The notes beneath the pieces were generated by a model, which made no database searches, was not told the origin of the DNA, and saw nothing but the letters and a program-made list of their open reading frames with translations. Made by a program: the position numbers and the translations under genes. Below, one piece after another: positions 45,247-57,081 of a stretch of DNA of 64,000 nucleotides. The first letter of the stretch is position 1. Every line of letters begins with the position of its first letter. The stretch comes from Bromus sterilis (Eukaryota; Streptophyta; Magnoliopsida; Poales; Poaceae), in NCBI GenBank assembly GCA_950022295.1, contig OX465600.1:203203782-203267781 (forward strand), in the 5' to 3' direction.

Positions 45247-48200
45247 GACAAAAACAGGCTATGCAATTGAATAGGATTGTAATGTAGCAACAACAGTAAC
45301 AATGCCTAGTGCAAGAAAAGTACGGAAAGATAGGCGATATCTGGGGAAGAGAATGGCTCTGCTTGCCTGGAAGCTCGACGGTAGGGGTAGGGTCGTCGAC
45401 GAAGTAGTCGTAATCGGCAACGGTGTAGTCGGCGGCAACAACGAGCTCTATCGGAGAATTAAGGGGGGGGGGAGAAACAATAAATACACAACAATAATAG
45501 CAATACAAATACAAGAGATGGCAAAAGCAAAGTTAACGGTGTTCTAAAGAAGTGCAATGCACGTTGCTCGGAGCGGAAATTCATCCAGGGATGAACTGCC
45601 AGTTCCGGGTGATTATCGGAAAAGGTGTCCGGAGGGGGAAGGTTCCATGTCTGCAGTGTTAGAGACATCTGACAGACATGTGGATATTGCATCCGTGATC
45701 GTTGATTCATTCTGAGCAACTTTCATGTTCAGAACAAATTCATCCGGCAGGTTTTTACCGGCACCGGAGAATTATCGACAGACGGCCCGACGGGGGAATG
45801 TCGATGCTCGGTAAGTTAGAGGGGGGTGGTAGTCATATGGATAGCGTATTTGTATTCATTATATTTTTCTAATCAATTTTGATGTATAAATTTTTTTGAT
45901 CCGAGTTACGGTTTAAAAGATATTGAATTTCAAAGTTTAAATCATTTTAAAAGATTTTATTAATTTATTTAATTCATTTATTCAAACATTATCCAGAACA
46001 GTGGTGACCAGTCAAACCTGACATGGGGGTCCCACATGTCAGCCTCTAAGGTTTTATTAATTCATTTTTATTAATTAAAACAGTGTGGTGACCCACATGT
46101 CATACACTTAACTTATTATTGCATTTTTAATTAAACAAATAATCAGAGGGGCCCATGTGTCATTGACTACAGTGCTAAATTATCAGTTTAATTATCTTAA
46201 CAGGCCCAGGGCCCACTAGTCATAGGCACATATTGTAACTTAACGTTTATTTTAAGCTAACGGGGGGGTTATCTTCTTAACAGGTGATTAGTGGCTAATC
46301 CAAGGGGGAGGGCCCACGGGTCAGTGGGTTAACCCACTGGTTTAACACCAATGCCCGCCGGCGAGGTCTATCGGGGGGGCACGGCGAGGACCAGGCGCAC
46401 GAGAGGACGCCGCCGTCGACCAAATCGAGTGGCGGAGGGCAGGAACAGACGAGGCTAGCGCCGCGAGCCTCCTAGTGCTTTAGAGGGGCGCGGGGAATGG
46501 CCAGAACGATGACCACGGTGTGCACGGGCGATGGCCGGAGCAAGCTCCACGGCGAACGAGGGTAGGGTGGCCCTACCGGGGGTACAGAGGGGGATTCGGA
46601 GGTGCGGCTCACCCTAAGCGTGTAGGGGGAGGCAATCGACTCGAGGAAGACCGGAGCGGCGCGAATTCGTCGGAAATGGCGGGGCGGCCGTGGCGGAGTA
46701 GGCGGTCCGATTCCAGTGGCTCGGGGGCTTCGGCGACGAGCGGCGGCTTGGAGAGACGAGTACGAGCGCGGAGAGGGCTCCGGACAAGCTCTCGCGGCAC
46801 GGGGAGGTTAGTGGCCACGTCGGAGCGCACCCATGGCCATGGCGGACGTGGTCGAGCGCAAGGAGGAAGAAGGCGAGGGAGACGCGAGGGGGAAAAGATC
46901 TTGGCCAGGTCCACAGGGGCCAGGGCATCGTTCATATCCAAGGGAGAGCAGGTGGAGGAGGGGGGGCAGGTGAGGGGAGGCCGGCCTGGCGTGCTCTGGG
47001 CATGGCCATGCTGCCACGGGAGGGGGAGCAGGTGAGGGTGGTTGGGGTGGGGGAGAGAGAAGAGAGGAAAGGGGGCGGCTGGGCCGGGGTGGTCCAGCGC
47101 CAGGGGCGTAGGATAGGTTTTGCACTATTTTTTTTGTTTCTTTTCTGTTAGTAATTATTTTAGTTACTTCATCAAATTGTAAAAACATGGGTCTGGCCCC
47201 AATATCAGTGTTATATATTATAGAATATTAATAAGAGTTTTTGTGATTTATAAAAATCATTTGATATCTTGTTTTATTTAAAAGGTATTAAAAACCACTG
47301 TTTTATTTATGTATAATATTAAAACATTATAATAAAACCCTAATTCACTTTTATTATGGCCTACTGATTATTAGGCATTTTATAAAATTGTTTCCATAAT
47401 TTTTTTGTTCATTTAAAATTCCCACTTGTTTATTAAATTCCAAAGCAATTTAATAATTCTCAACTATTGTTTTTATTTCATTTATTATTCCTTAATATTA
47501 CTATACCATTTTAATAAAATAACCATTGCTATATGATCATGGCCTAATGATTGCCAGGCATTTTATAAATAGATCCCACAACTTTGGTTTAACAAAGACT
47601 TTCATTACTATTGTAATTTCCATGAAAATTTTGATAACCCAACATCATTGGTTTCCTAATCATTACTGACTTGTAATTATTCAAAGTGTTAAGGTTAAAT
47701 TGGTTTAGGTATTGCAAGTTGATTAATAATCACCCACCATTTCTCGGAGCAATATCAGTACCCACAAGTATTTGAAAATTTTATCAGGGTTGGAAAGTGA
47801 CAGAGCTTTGACCAAAGGTGATCATGGCTTGATCATCAACAGTAATGATCCCTAACAGTGGAATCACTATAGTGGTTACTGTTACTAATTCTGAGGGTGT
47901 TACACTCTCAAATGACAAGTGTCAGTTTTTCTCTCGGAGCAGCCAACCCACAAATGGGGCTGGGGGTGGCTATTTATAGCCGCGGAGCAACCCTAGGTGA
48001 AAGGACATAAATGCCTATGCACGCAATTACTCTCGTGCCCTCGGATATGACCGTTGCTAGACAAGTACTAGCCTCTCACCACGCAACACGTGGCACGGTC
48101 AAACTATTCTCTCTCCTTACAATCTTCAGAAGAATCGGACTGGCGATCTCCAGACTCCTCAACCGTAGTTAGTTACCTCAGTGTCCCGAAGAACAACGTC

Positions 48201-48704
48201 TCAGACACCCGAGGACTGAACTTCTACTGCAGGAGATTTCTTCAGGGTTTTCTTCAGGATTTCTAATTGAGCACTTCCTCAGAGATACATAACTCGATTT
48301 CCTCAACCCCTCCAACAGTGCGGTGTTTTCCTATGACTCAAGAAGTATAAAAAGTCTTAGCGGATACTACGCTTCAACTTCGTCTTCAGCGCGAACGTCC
48401 TCAGGATCGTCCTCAGCTTCAGCTTCATCTTCAGCGTGAACATCCTCAGGATCGTACTCAGCTTCAGCTTCAACCGAATGCTTCAGGATCCTGATTCCTC
48501 AGGATCTCGCACAACTTCATTCTTCAGGAAACACACGGATTTCTCCAATGTTCCTCAACATTTTGGGGGGTCGACAACGGTGGTTAAACACCTCATCAGG
48601 GACTGTTCTCCTGTGTATACTCACAAACACATCAGTCCCTTAACCGTTTTGTCATCAAACTCCAAAACCTCAAGGGGAGAGCACTTGATGCACTTACACA
48701 CAAA

Positions 48705-49715
48705 GAAAGTCGACTTTGTCCCTGGTGACGCTTCAAAACAGTTCATCATTGGGACAGGGTTATCTGATAAATAGGAAAGCGCGCTCATCGAGTTCCTCCG
48801 TGAGAATCGGGACATTTTCGCATGAAACCTTCTGACATGCCAGGTGTCCCGAGGGAATTCGCTGAGCACCACCTAAATATTGATCCAAAACTGAAGCCAT
48901 TCAAGCAATTCCTTCGTCGTTTTAATGACGAAAGGAGGAACGCCATTGTGGAAGAGATAGCCCGGCTCCTTGCTGCTGGGTTCATTATGGAAGTTTTCTA
49001 TCCGGAGTGGCTCGCAAACCCGGTCCTCGTTTTGAAAAAGAACGGGACTTGCGTATGTGCATTGACTACACCGACTTAAACAAGGCTTGCCCAAATGATC
49101 CCTTCGCACTTCCTCGCATTGATCAGATCATAGACTCTACTGCAGGATGTGAGCTCCTATGTTTTCTTAACGCTTACTCTGGCTATCCCCAAATCAAGAT
49201 GGCTCTTGAAGACCAGGAGAAAATAACTTTCATCACTCCTTTTGGGATATACTGCTACACTTCTATGCCTTTCGGCTTGAAGAATGCCGGAGCCACATAT
49301 CAACGAACAGTGCAGAACTACCTAAAAGGAGCAAATTGGACATCCCCAATTAAATCTCAGCTGGCCGACTCACTCATCAGTGAACTCCAGGAAACCTTCA
49401 AGAATCTACGCAAGTACGAGATGAAGTTAAACCCGGACAAGTGCACCTTTGGGGTCCCTGCAGGAAAACTCCTCATATACATAGTATTTGAGAGAGGCAT
49501 TGAGGCGAACCTGGAAGATCAATGCAATCATGACCCTTCAGAAGCCGGCCTCAGTCAAGGGAGTCCAACGACTCACAGGGTGTGTAGATGCTCTAAGTCG
49601 GTTTATAAGCCGACTCAGAGAGAAAGCAATCCCCCTGTACCGACTCTTACGGAAGTCAGAAAAATTTGTCTGGGATGATGAGGCTGATCAAGCACTGGAT
49701 TCACTGAAGAAATAG
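48705..49715 (+). pseudogene. Reverse transcriptase of element F, catalytic segment lost
   Basis: Frame 48822 reads a KPSDMPGVPREFAEHHLNI segment with KLKPFKQFLRRF. The frame then changes near 49050, continues with CIDYTDLNKACPNDPFALPR, AYSGYPQIKM, TPFGIYCYTSMPFGLKNAGA and TYQRTVQNYL, and changes again near 49510. Between NYLKGANW and KSQLADSLISELQ, where this family carries its YxDD active site, no such motif is present, so a short segment appears deleted. With the stop at 49713 the enzyme cannot work. Confidence 0.8.
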
Positions 49716-50560
49716 TTGTCCCAGGCCCCAATCCTGGCGGCTCCTAAGCCAAAGGAGCCGAAGCTACTCTATATTTCATCCAACAATCGAGCAGTCAGTG
49801 CTGTGGTTGTGGTTGAACGTATGGAAGCCGGTAAAGAGCACCCCCTATAGAGGCCAGTCTATTATGTTAGTGAGGTCTTGACTTCATCGAAGCAACGCTA
49901 CCCTCACTGGCAGAAATTGGTCCTTGGTGTATTCATGGCAATTCAGAAACTCAAGCACTATTTCCAAGAGCACCCCATAACAGTAGTTAGCTCAACACCG
50001 CTTGCAGATATCATCCAGAACTGGGAAGTCACGGGAAGGATTGCAAAGTGGGCTATAGAGTTGGGGGCTTATCATATGAAACATGAGCCACGTACGACCA
50101 TCAAGTCTCAGGCGCTGGTCGACTTCATCAATGATTGGACAGAGATCCAAGCACCCCCAGAAAATCCGGTTACCAAATATTGGACAATGCACTTCGATGG
50201 GAGTCGGCAGCTCCAGGGATCAGGAGCCGGCGTGGTCCTTACCTCACCTAAAGGAGAGAAATTCTGCTATGTCCTACAATTATAGTTCAGTTGCACCAAT
50301 AACGCAGCAGAATACGAAGCCTTTCTTCATGGGCTGCGACTGGCTCGTGAAATGAACATAAGACGGATTCAATGCTATGGCGACTCTGACCTTGTCTCTC
50401 AACAAGTGTCAGGAAAATGGGACTCCAAAGATGCCACCATGGCAGCCTATCGGCGAGAAGTTGAAAGACAAGCCGGTTTCTTTGTTGGGTACCAGGTGGA
50501 GTATGTGGAGCGCAAGCTAAACGAAGCCGCGTACGCTTTGTCCCGGCTCGACTCTTAGCA
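49716..50560 (+). pseudogene. Two RNase H-like domains of element F
   Basis: The first part (to about 50150) follows the usual gypsy RNase H layout: LLYISSNNRAVSAVVV, then RPVYYVSEVLTSSKQRYP. The second (about 50180-50560) starts with MHFDGSRQLQGSGAGVVL and continues past a stop at 50283 with NNAAEYEAFLHGLRLA, YGDSDLVSQQVSG and LNEAAYALSRLDS, giving acidic residues in the FDGS, AAEYEA and GDSDLV motifs. A second RNase H of this type is a known property of the Tat clade. Stops at 49848, 50283 and 50556 break it. Confidence 0.75.
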
Positions 50561-50639
50561 AAAGCCGGTTCCACCAAAAGTGTTCCTGGACGTCCTAACA
50601 AAGCCGTCTGTGCAAATACCAAAATAGCAAGACATAGCA

Positions 50640-51463
50640 GAGCGGGATCCAGAACCGGCTCTGGTGTCCTCAATACACGCCACCCCCTCATGGGTTGTGC
50701 CTTATTTGGATTACAAGACCCGAGGAAACCTACCCACAGATGAGGTACTGGCAAGACAAATTGTCAGGAGGAGAAAACCTTTTGTACTCATCAACGGTGA
50801 GTTACACCGGCGAAGCCCCACAGACGTTTTTCAGAGATGCGTCTCACCAGAAGAAGGAAGAGAGATCCTCAATGAGATACCCTCTGGAGATTGTGGGTAT
50901 CATGCCAGCTCTCGCTCGCTGGTAGCTAAATCTTATAGACATGGATTATACTGGCTCACAACACATGTGGACGTAGAGGATATAGTCAAGAGGTGCGATG
51001 GATGTCAGCGCAATGCAAAGCAAGCTCATGTGCCGGCTCAAGAACTCAGGATGATCCCTATCACTTGGCCCTTTGCAGTGTGGGGACTTGATATGGTGGG
51101 ACCTTTCAAAAGGTTAGACAACAAGAATACAAACTTACTTGTAGCAGTTGACAAATTCACCAAATGGGTTGAGGCAGAACCGGTAGCAAATGTGACGCAA
51201 CCACGACACTAAAATTCATGAAAAATATAATATACAGATTCGGCTATCTCGACAGCATCATCACAGATAATGGATCTAACCTATCAGAAGAGGTAATGCA
51301 GCGATTCTGCAAAACGAGCATATCCGACTCGACCTTGCATCGGTAGCTCATCCGCAAACAAACGGACAAGCCGAGAGAGCCAACCAAGAGTTGCTCCGAG
51401 GCATCAAACTCCGACATTTCGTCCCTTTGGAAAGGACATCGGGCTGTTGGGAGGAAGAATTAT
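50640..51463 (+). pseudogene. Integrase of element F, C-terminus missing
   Basis: Contains a zinc region (VKRCDGCQRNAKQAHVPAQE) and the start of the core (WGLDMVGPFK, AVDKFTKWVEAEP). After a frame change near 51200 come IITDNGSNL and a GQAERANQEL-like stretch. The triad residues are therefore traceable, but across different frames. The H-family LTR at 51464 cuts off the rest. Confidence 0.75.
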
Positions 51464-54325
51464 TGTCACAACCCTCTTTATGGTACGTGCTAGGGTTAGC
51501 TTGGTCTTTGCATCATGTGAAAAATTCAAAATAAAAAGGAAATGGGGAAAAGAAAAGCCCTAATTGAATTTAATTCAAATAGATAGATAAAAACTTTTTC
51601 CAAAAATCCATTTGAATATTTGTACAATCTCTGAAATTGTCAATGACGCCCATGTTTTGTGGGACCCAATTCATGCCCATGGAATTTTACAAAAATCCAA
51701 ACAGGGTCTTGGAAATTAAATTTAATCATATTTGAATTGAAATTCAAATAGTATGAATTTCAAAAATATTCAAAATCTTGGGAATGGCTAGCTATATGCC
51801 ATATAAGTCCAGTATAAAGGTTTGAGGATTTATTAAAATGCCTAGCTATTTTTCTTAAAGGAAAAACAAATGGCAACAAATAATAAAACCAGAAAGAAAA
51901 GAGACACAGAGAAAGGGCAAATACCAACTCACCTCCCCTGGCCTTCTGGCCCAGCCCAGCCCAGCCCAGCAGCCAAGTCGGCTGTCGTCTTCCTCCCCGC
52001 CGAGCCAAGATGATCGATGGCGAGCACACCGACGCCACCGTGACAGCCAGCCCAGGACACCTCCTTGTTCCACGGCGACGCCCAGAAGCCCCTGCCTCTT
52101 TCCCCTCTCTCGCTGATCTCTCTACACGCTCTCCCTCGCCGTTCTCGTCGCCACCAGAGAGCATCCACCGCTCGCCGTCGCGCTCCGCCGCGGCCAACGG
52201 CCATCTCTCGCCGCGCAAGCTTGTCCAGGAGGAGCGCCGCACTCGCCTTTGTTTTCCCGAGCAATCAATCACGCCCAAGGAGAAACGGAGATGCCGCCAA
52301 CTTCATCTCCTCGCCGCCGGCCACAGAGGAGTTAGTCGACGATTGCGCCGCCGTCCTGCGTTCCCTGACCCCGCCGTTCTCACCAATCTCTTTAGGGTGA
52401 GCTCATGAGCATTTCCCCCCTAAACCCCGCTCCTCCCCATGCCTGTAGCACTGCGCCGCCTGCGTCAGTATTCCGGCCTCCACGCAAGCTTACCATCGAC
52501 GAGGTTCCGGTGCTCCTCATTGACGCTGCGGTGCTCAGGGTGAAGCGCTCATCCACGGGTATTGGTTTGGTGGTCGCGACGCTTGTTTTGCTCCACAGAG
52601 CCTCCGTGTCGGGACGTCGACGGCGAGGCCGACATGGTCACCATTAACTTAAGTTAATCCCCCTCTAATCCTCAATGCCATGTGGGCCCGAGCCTTAATG
52701 TAATCCAGGAATGAAATATAACCACGGGGATTATACCCAGAGAGGCTGACAGGGATGGCTCACGGGTCAGACCCCCCCCCCCACGTCATGTTGATGCCAG
52801 CATGATGCAATAAGTCCTTTTTATATTTAATTTGAATCAGAGAATTACAGAAAATATTTTAAAATTCAAAAATTCATAGAAAATTCATCCTAACTCCAAA
52901 TGAAAAAAACTAATATATGAAAAATTATCAAAAAAATGCAAGGATTATGAATATGCAATTTGTTTTCATGTTTGACCATTTTAAAATGGGGAAACAGTAG
53001 CAAATGTGCATATGGTATATTTTGAATTCAAATATGGAGTTTGAATTTGCAATTCAATTGCAATACACTTCATTTAAATTGAACGTTCAACACATCAGTG
53101 CTATATACATCATGTCTCAATCTTAACATGTGCTTGAGCATTTTACTTTCGATGTTGTCCCCCTTCGTTGATGATTGATTCGGTAACAGAGTTTCCGAGA
53201 CGGAGGTCATCCCCTGAAGCAGAAGATCTATAACCCGTGTATATTTAGGAAGGAAAGAAAACCCCATTGATTATGTCTATAAAAACCTATTTCCCTCTCA
53301 GTCTCGCTTATGCATGTTTAGGAGATCACCATGTTACGTTCTTCCGCATAGTTGAACCCATTCCGATGCATGACCTATCATTTTGTCACCGTATTAAGCA
53401 AACCACAATCCTAGCAGATCTAGGAGTTGAATGTCGAGCATGTGGCCCCTGCAACTGTTACTGCTTATCGGTACTTAGTGTTATAATGAGGTCACTTTGT
53501 TGTGAGTCGGGATGGAATGATCATGTGAATGCTGGTGTTAACGTGTTGGTGAACTTGACCTAAACAAGGTGAACGATGAGAGGCTCTTTAGGAGTACACA
53601 GTGGGTTGTCTCGTTGAACACTGGCCTAGGCCCCGAGTTCTTGTGTTGTGATCCAAGACACAGATTACTACCACATGTAGGGTTTATGGGAACCGCGTTT
53701 GGACTCTTAACTCACCCCGATCAAGTCCAGGAGTCACACTAGTTCGGGCTTTCCATTTGGCATATGCATAGAAAAAGAATGAATGAAAGGTTGCATCATA
53801 TAGATATGTGGGTGGAGCTGTGAGGCAGTGACACCATCTGCCAAGGTGGCGTCTCGGTCGCCTGCATTGTCTGAGTCCATTTCGTTGAACCGTCCAGAAT
53901 CTCGGGCGGTGGCAAACTCAGATAGTCGACTCCTGGATTTGAGAAGGTGATGTGAGGGTAGTGCCTTGGTGTTTATCCACGTCTGACACCCACTTGAAGG
54001 GTGACAAACTCTAGGAGATAAGTGATGACACGCGTGTGAAGAAGTACACCCCTGCAGTGTAATGAACTATTCGAATAGTGTTGTGGGCGGTTATGGACTA
54101 CTTGGAGACCATTTCTTGATTATTAGACAACTTCAATGGTTACTCTAAAATTTCCAAGATAAGTGTGAGTGTTGTGGCGTGCTTCCATGTAGGAAAGTCG
54201 AGGAAGTATCCATAGTGGTGTATTAGTTGGAGACTTTGTAGTGGACTCGTGTACGCTTCTCACCTCACCTCTGGTAATTGTAGTTTAGGTGTGCGCAGCT
54301 TGGGGCCGCGTGATGCGATTGCTCG
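51464..54325 (+). repeat. LTR of family H on plus, inserted in element F
   Basis: Starts TGTCACAACCC at 51464 directly after integrase text of F. Its leader (51930-52640) is GC-rich and the section 53280-53990 is the reverse complement of window positions 1-700. A possible end, CACGTCTGACA, lies at 53988, but the following 340 bases look like more LTR rather than a primer site or coding DNA, and then a second copy starts. I treat it as one LTR of at least 2.5 kb with an uncertain right end. The frames at 52010-52647 have no domains. Confidence 0.65.
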
Positions 54326-55278
54326 TGGACCCAATTCATTCCCATGGAATTTTAGAAAAATCCAAACAGGGCCTTTGAAATTAAATTTAATCATATTTGA
54401 ATTGAAATTCAAATACTATGAATTTAAAAAATCTTCAAAATCTTGGGAATGGCTAGCTATATGCCATATAAATCCAGTATAAAGGTTTGAGGATTTATTA
54501 AAATGCCTAGCTATTTTTCTTAAAGGCAAAACAAATGGCAACAAATAATAAAAATAGAAAGAAAAGAGAGACGGAGAAAGGGCAAATCCCAACTCACCTC
54601 CCCTGGCCTTCTGGCCCAGCCCAGCCCAGCCAAGTCGGCTGTCGTCTTCCTCCCTGCCGAGCTAAGCTGCTCGGTGGCGAGCACGCTGACGCCACCCAAA
54701 CAGCCAGGCCGCCTACGTCCCCCCAGGCCACCTCCTTGTTCCACAGCGACGCCCAGAAGCCCCTGCCTCCTTCTCCACTCTCGCCGCTCTCTCTCCATGC
54801 TCTCCCTCACCGTTCTCGTCGCCACCAGAGAGCATTCTCCGCTCGACGTCGCGCTCCGTCGCGGCCAACGGCCATCTCTCGCTGCGCAAGCTTGTCCAAG
54901 AGGAGCGTCGCACTCACCTTCTTCTTCCCGATTAATCAATCACGCCCAAGGAGCAACGGAGATGCCGCCAGCTTCATCTCCTCGCCGCCGGCCATAGAGG
55001 ATCTCGTCGATGATTGCGCCGCCGTCTTGCGTTCCCTGACCCCGCCGTCCTCACTAATCGCTTCAAGGTTAGCTCATGAGAGTTTCCCCCCTAAACCCCG
55101 CTCCTCCCATGCCTGTAGCGCTGCGCCGCCTGCGTCAGTGTTCAGGCCGCTGCGCGAGCTCGCCGTCGACTAGGTTCCGGTGCTCCCCGATGACGCTGCG
55201 GTTCTCAGGGTGAATCGCGCATCCAGGGCATTCATTTGGTGGTCGCGACACTTGGTTTGCTGCATAGAGCCGCTGTCC
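54326..55278 (+). repeat. Second H-family LTR copy, 5'-truncated, interrupted by element J
   Basis: From 54326 the sequence repeats 51660 to about 52610 with high similarity, for example the CTGGCCCAGCCCAGCC leader and GGCTAGCTATATGCCATATA. The first 196 bases of the LTR are absent. Copia element J is inserted at 55279. What follows J does not clearly match the first copy. Confidence 0.7.
55274..55278. repeat. Target site duplication of element J, left copy
   Basis: TGTCC, repeated exactly at 63610-63614. Confidence 0.9.
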
Positions 55279-57081
55279 TATTGGGAATGTGCCCTAGAGG
55301 CAAATAAAATATGTTTTATCAAGCACATTCCATTAGTTCATAATACGTTTGATACTATGCTAGAACTGTATTAAGCGGAAACATTAATACAGGTGTGGTA
55401 TACAAACAACCAGGTCCCTAGTTAACCCTAGTATACTAGTCCATTGGGCGATTGATGATCAAGGTTTCCTGATCATGAGACAATGGCGTCTGTTGACAAT
55501 GGAGTCGTATCATTGGATAATGATATGATGGACATACACCCACCAGAAGTGTTGCGATGTGATCAAGTCACATAGTTCGACATTGCGATAACTATAACGT
55601 AGTGACCAGATCCTTTGACCGTAATGATCATACGTAATTGTCATCTATGAGGAGACTTTGATTTGTCTCCCACCGCCTGACTGAAATATGCTGGCCATAA
55701 CGGTGCACTTTGGGTATTCCGAAATAGATGGTTGATGAGTATGCAAATAGATCAAAGCGGGATTTGTCAATCCGTGTGACGGATAGGTACTCTGGGCCCA
55801 CTCGGTGATATTGCATCATAAAGTTTGCAAACATGTGACTAGGTCACGGAGTTGTAATATCACGGGAACGAGTAAACTTGTTTGTTGAGAACGAGGACGA
55901 ACTAGGTATAGTGGATACCGATGATCAAACCTCGGACAAGCAAAGTACCACGGGACAAAGGGAACAGGCACAGGTTAACGGATCCAACAGCGATTGAAGT
56001 TCATTCGATGGAAGCGCAGGGGCTATCAAGGATTGTAACCAGGTCCAATTGATTAGTCATTGATCAATGAGAATTGTCTCGATCATGTCTGCTGTTTCTC
56101 GGACCATAGGGTGTTACACTTAAGGGTACTCGACGCAGTAAGGATTGATTCGGGATCACTGGAGAAATTGGAGACAACACCGGAATTGTTCCGGTGATGG
56201 CCGGAATTGTTCCGATGAATGCCGGAAGTTGTTCTGGGTATTTTTAAAGGTTCAAAATATATTTAATAATGTTTAATATATGTTTTATTATTTAATTATC
56301 TGAATTAAATATTAAAATGTATTTAAATATAATTAAAAATGAATTAAAAGGCATATGGGCCTCATAGGGCCCATTAGGGGAGAGGGAGTCCTCCCCCATG
56401 GGCCATGGCGCCATGAGGGGGCCCACCCCCCTTATTTGGTGCGCCACCCCCCTCCCTTGGGATTAGTCCCACATGGGAAGTTGAGGGGAGGTGGCACCCC
56501 TCCTTGACCTATATAAGGAGGGGTAGGGGTGCCCTTTTAATCATGAATTTTTTGAGAAAAGTTTCTCATCTCTCTCCCTTCTTTCTCCTTCCTTTGAGCG
56601 GACTCCCCTTGTTTGGAGGCTGCTCTGGGTTGGGGATTTCTCCACTATACGCACGCCGTCGTGCTGCTGGAATCGGGATCCGAATCCATCTTCTTTCCGC
56701 TGCTCTACTGGTTCGGAGCCCGGAGGGACGTCGGGTATACTGTATGTGTATAATCCCGCGAGGCACTACACTTGTGGTGCTACTTCATCGTCGTGGCCGT
56801 ATCGCGAGGTCTTCATCAGCAACGTTCCGACGGGGACGTAATCCCGTCATCGGTCTGCAAGGATCGGGTGGCTACAGGAGTCATCGTGGATCTGCGCGGC
56901 ATCGGGGATTGCCGGTACGACTACACCAACCACGTTCATGCGGGAACGTTTCCCGCTTAACGGACTACATACTGGTATGTGATCTATTTCTATCCGTTAC
57001 TTGCATCAGCATAGCATAGGTCTTGGGATTGGGTATCATAGGTCAAGGAAAAATTTGTGTTTTCTGCCCCGAACCCCAACA
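55279..57081 (+). repeat. 5' LTR of element J
   Basis: The opening dinucleotide is TA where the 3' LTR has TG, a G-to-A change. TATATAA at 56510 is followed by GGAGGGGTAGGGG. About 20 differences from the 3' LTR were seen by eye. The 171-residue frame over 56504-57019 recurs at 63032-63547 simply because the LTRs are copies. Confidence 0.9.
56510..56516 (+). promoter_or_regulatory. TATA box in the 5' LTR of element J
   Basis: TATATAA in the context GACCTATATAAGGAGGGG. The same context appears in the 3' LTR (63038) and, on minus, in the LTRs of element I. Confidence 0.6.

Larger units (their letters stand above)
28785..47904 (-). mobile_element. Element A: long-LTR non-autonomous retrotransposon with target duplication CTCTC
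   Basis: In plus orientation its two LTRs begin TCTGACGCCCCCAAAATCAG (28785, the TG changed to TC) and TGTGACGCCCCCAAAATCAG (34771) and end GGTGTTACA (33216 and 47904). CTCTC stands on both sides (28780-28784 and 47905-47909). The first LTR is 4.43 kb and the internal region only 1.55 kb. The second LTR carries copia element I and lacks about 0.3 kb beside it. The architecture is that of a large retrotransposon derivative (LARD): huge LTRs, a primer site and no coding capacity. Confidence 0.85.
34771..47904 (-). repeat. 5' LTR of element A, split by copia element I
   Basis: LTR pieces 34771-36363 and about 45247-47904. Relative to the intact left LTR, the insertion follows CTTAC (36359-36363), and LTR sequence resumes about 294 bases further on, so those bases were lost together with the end of I. 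An extra segment of about 100 AT-rich bases occurs near 47195-47300. Confidence 0.8.
28116..48704 (-). mobile_element. Element G: solo LTR on minus, split by element A
   Basis: The two halves, 28116-28784 and 47905-48704, add to about 1.47 kb. On the minus strand the LTR begins near TGTAAGTGCATCAAGTGC (a common grass LTR opening) and ends in a CACCCCCCCTCTGGTCGATA-type tail. The gag-pol text of F reads directly across it, and GAAAG is present on both sides (28111-28115 and 48705-48709). There is no primer site, polypurine tract or coding part, so it is a solo LTR left by recombination between two LTRs. The exact outer base at the right end is uncertain by about six bases. A TATA-like box (TATAAATA on minus) lies near 47972-47979. 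Confidence 0.7.
26385..51463 (+). mobile_element. Element F: Tat-type Ty3/gypsy retrotransposon, decayed, carrying nested insertions
   Basis: Order of parts: gag and protease (26385-28115), a nested solo LTR with everything inside it, then reverse transcriptase, RNase H and integrase (48705-51463). The protein text reads straight across the nested insertion: ATGAAAG on the left and AAAGTCGACTTTGTCCC on the right share GAAAG. The DGGSS protease, the TDLNKACPNDPF text in the reverse transcriptase and two successive RNase H-like domains point to the Tat clade of Ty3/gypsy. Neither LTR is in the window: the left end is lost at the junction with D, and the right end is cut by an H-family LTR. Confidence 0.8.

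Noticed and set aside
56504..57019. 171-residue frame found again at 63032-63547
   Set aside because: Identical because both are LTRs of element J; there is no ATG at its start and no domain.
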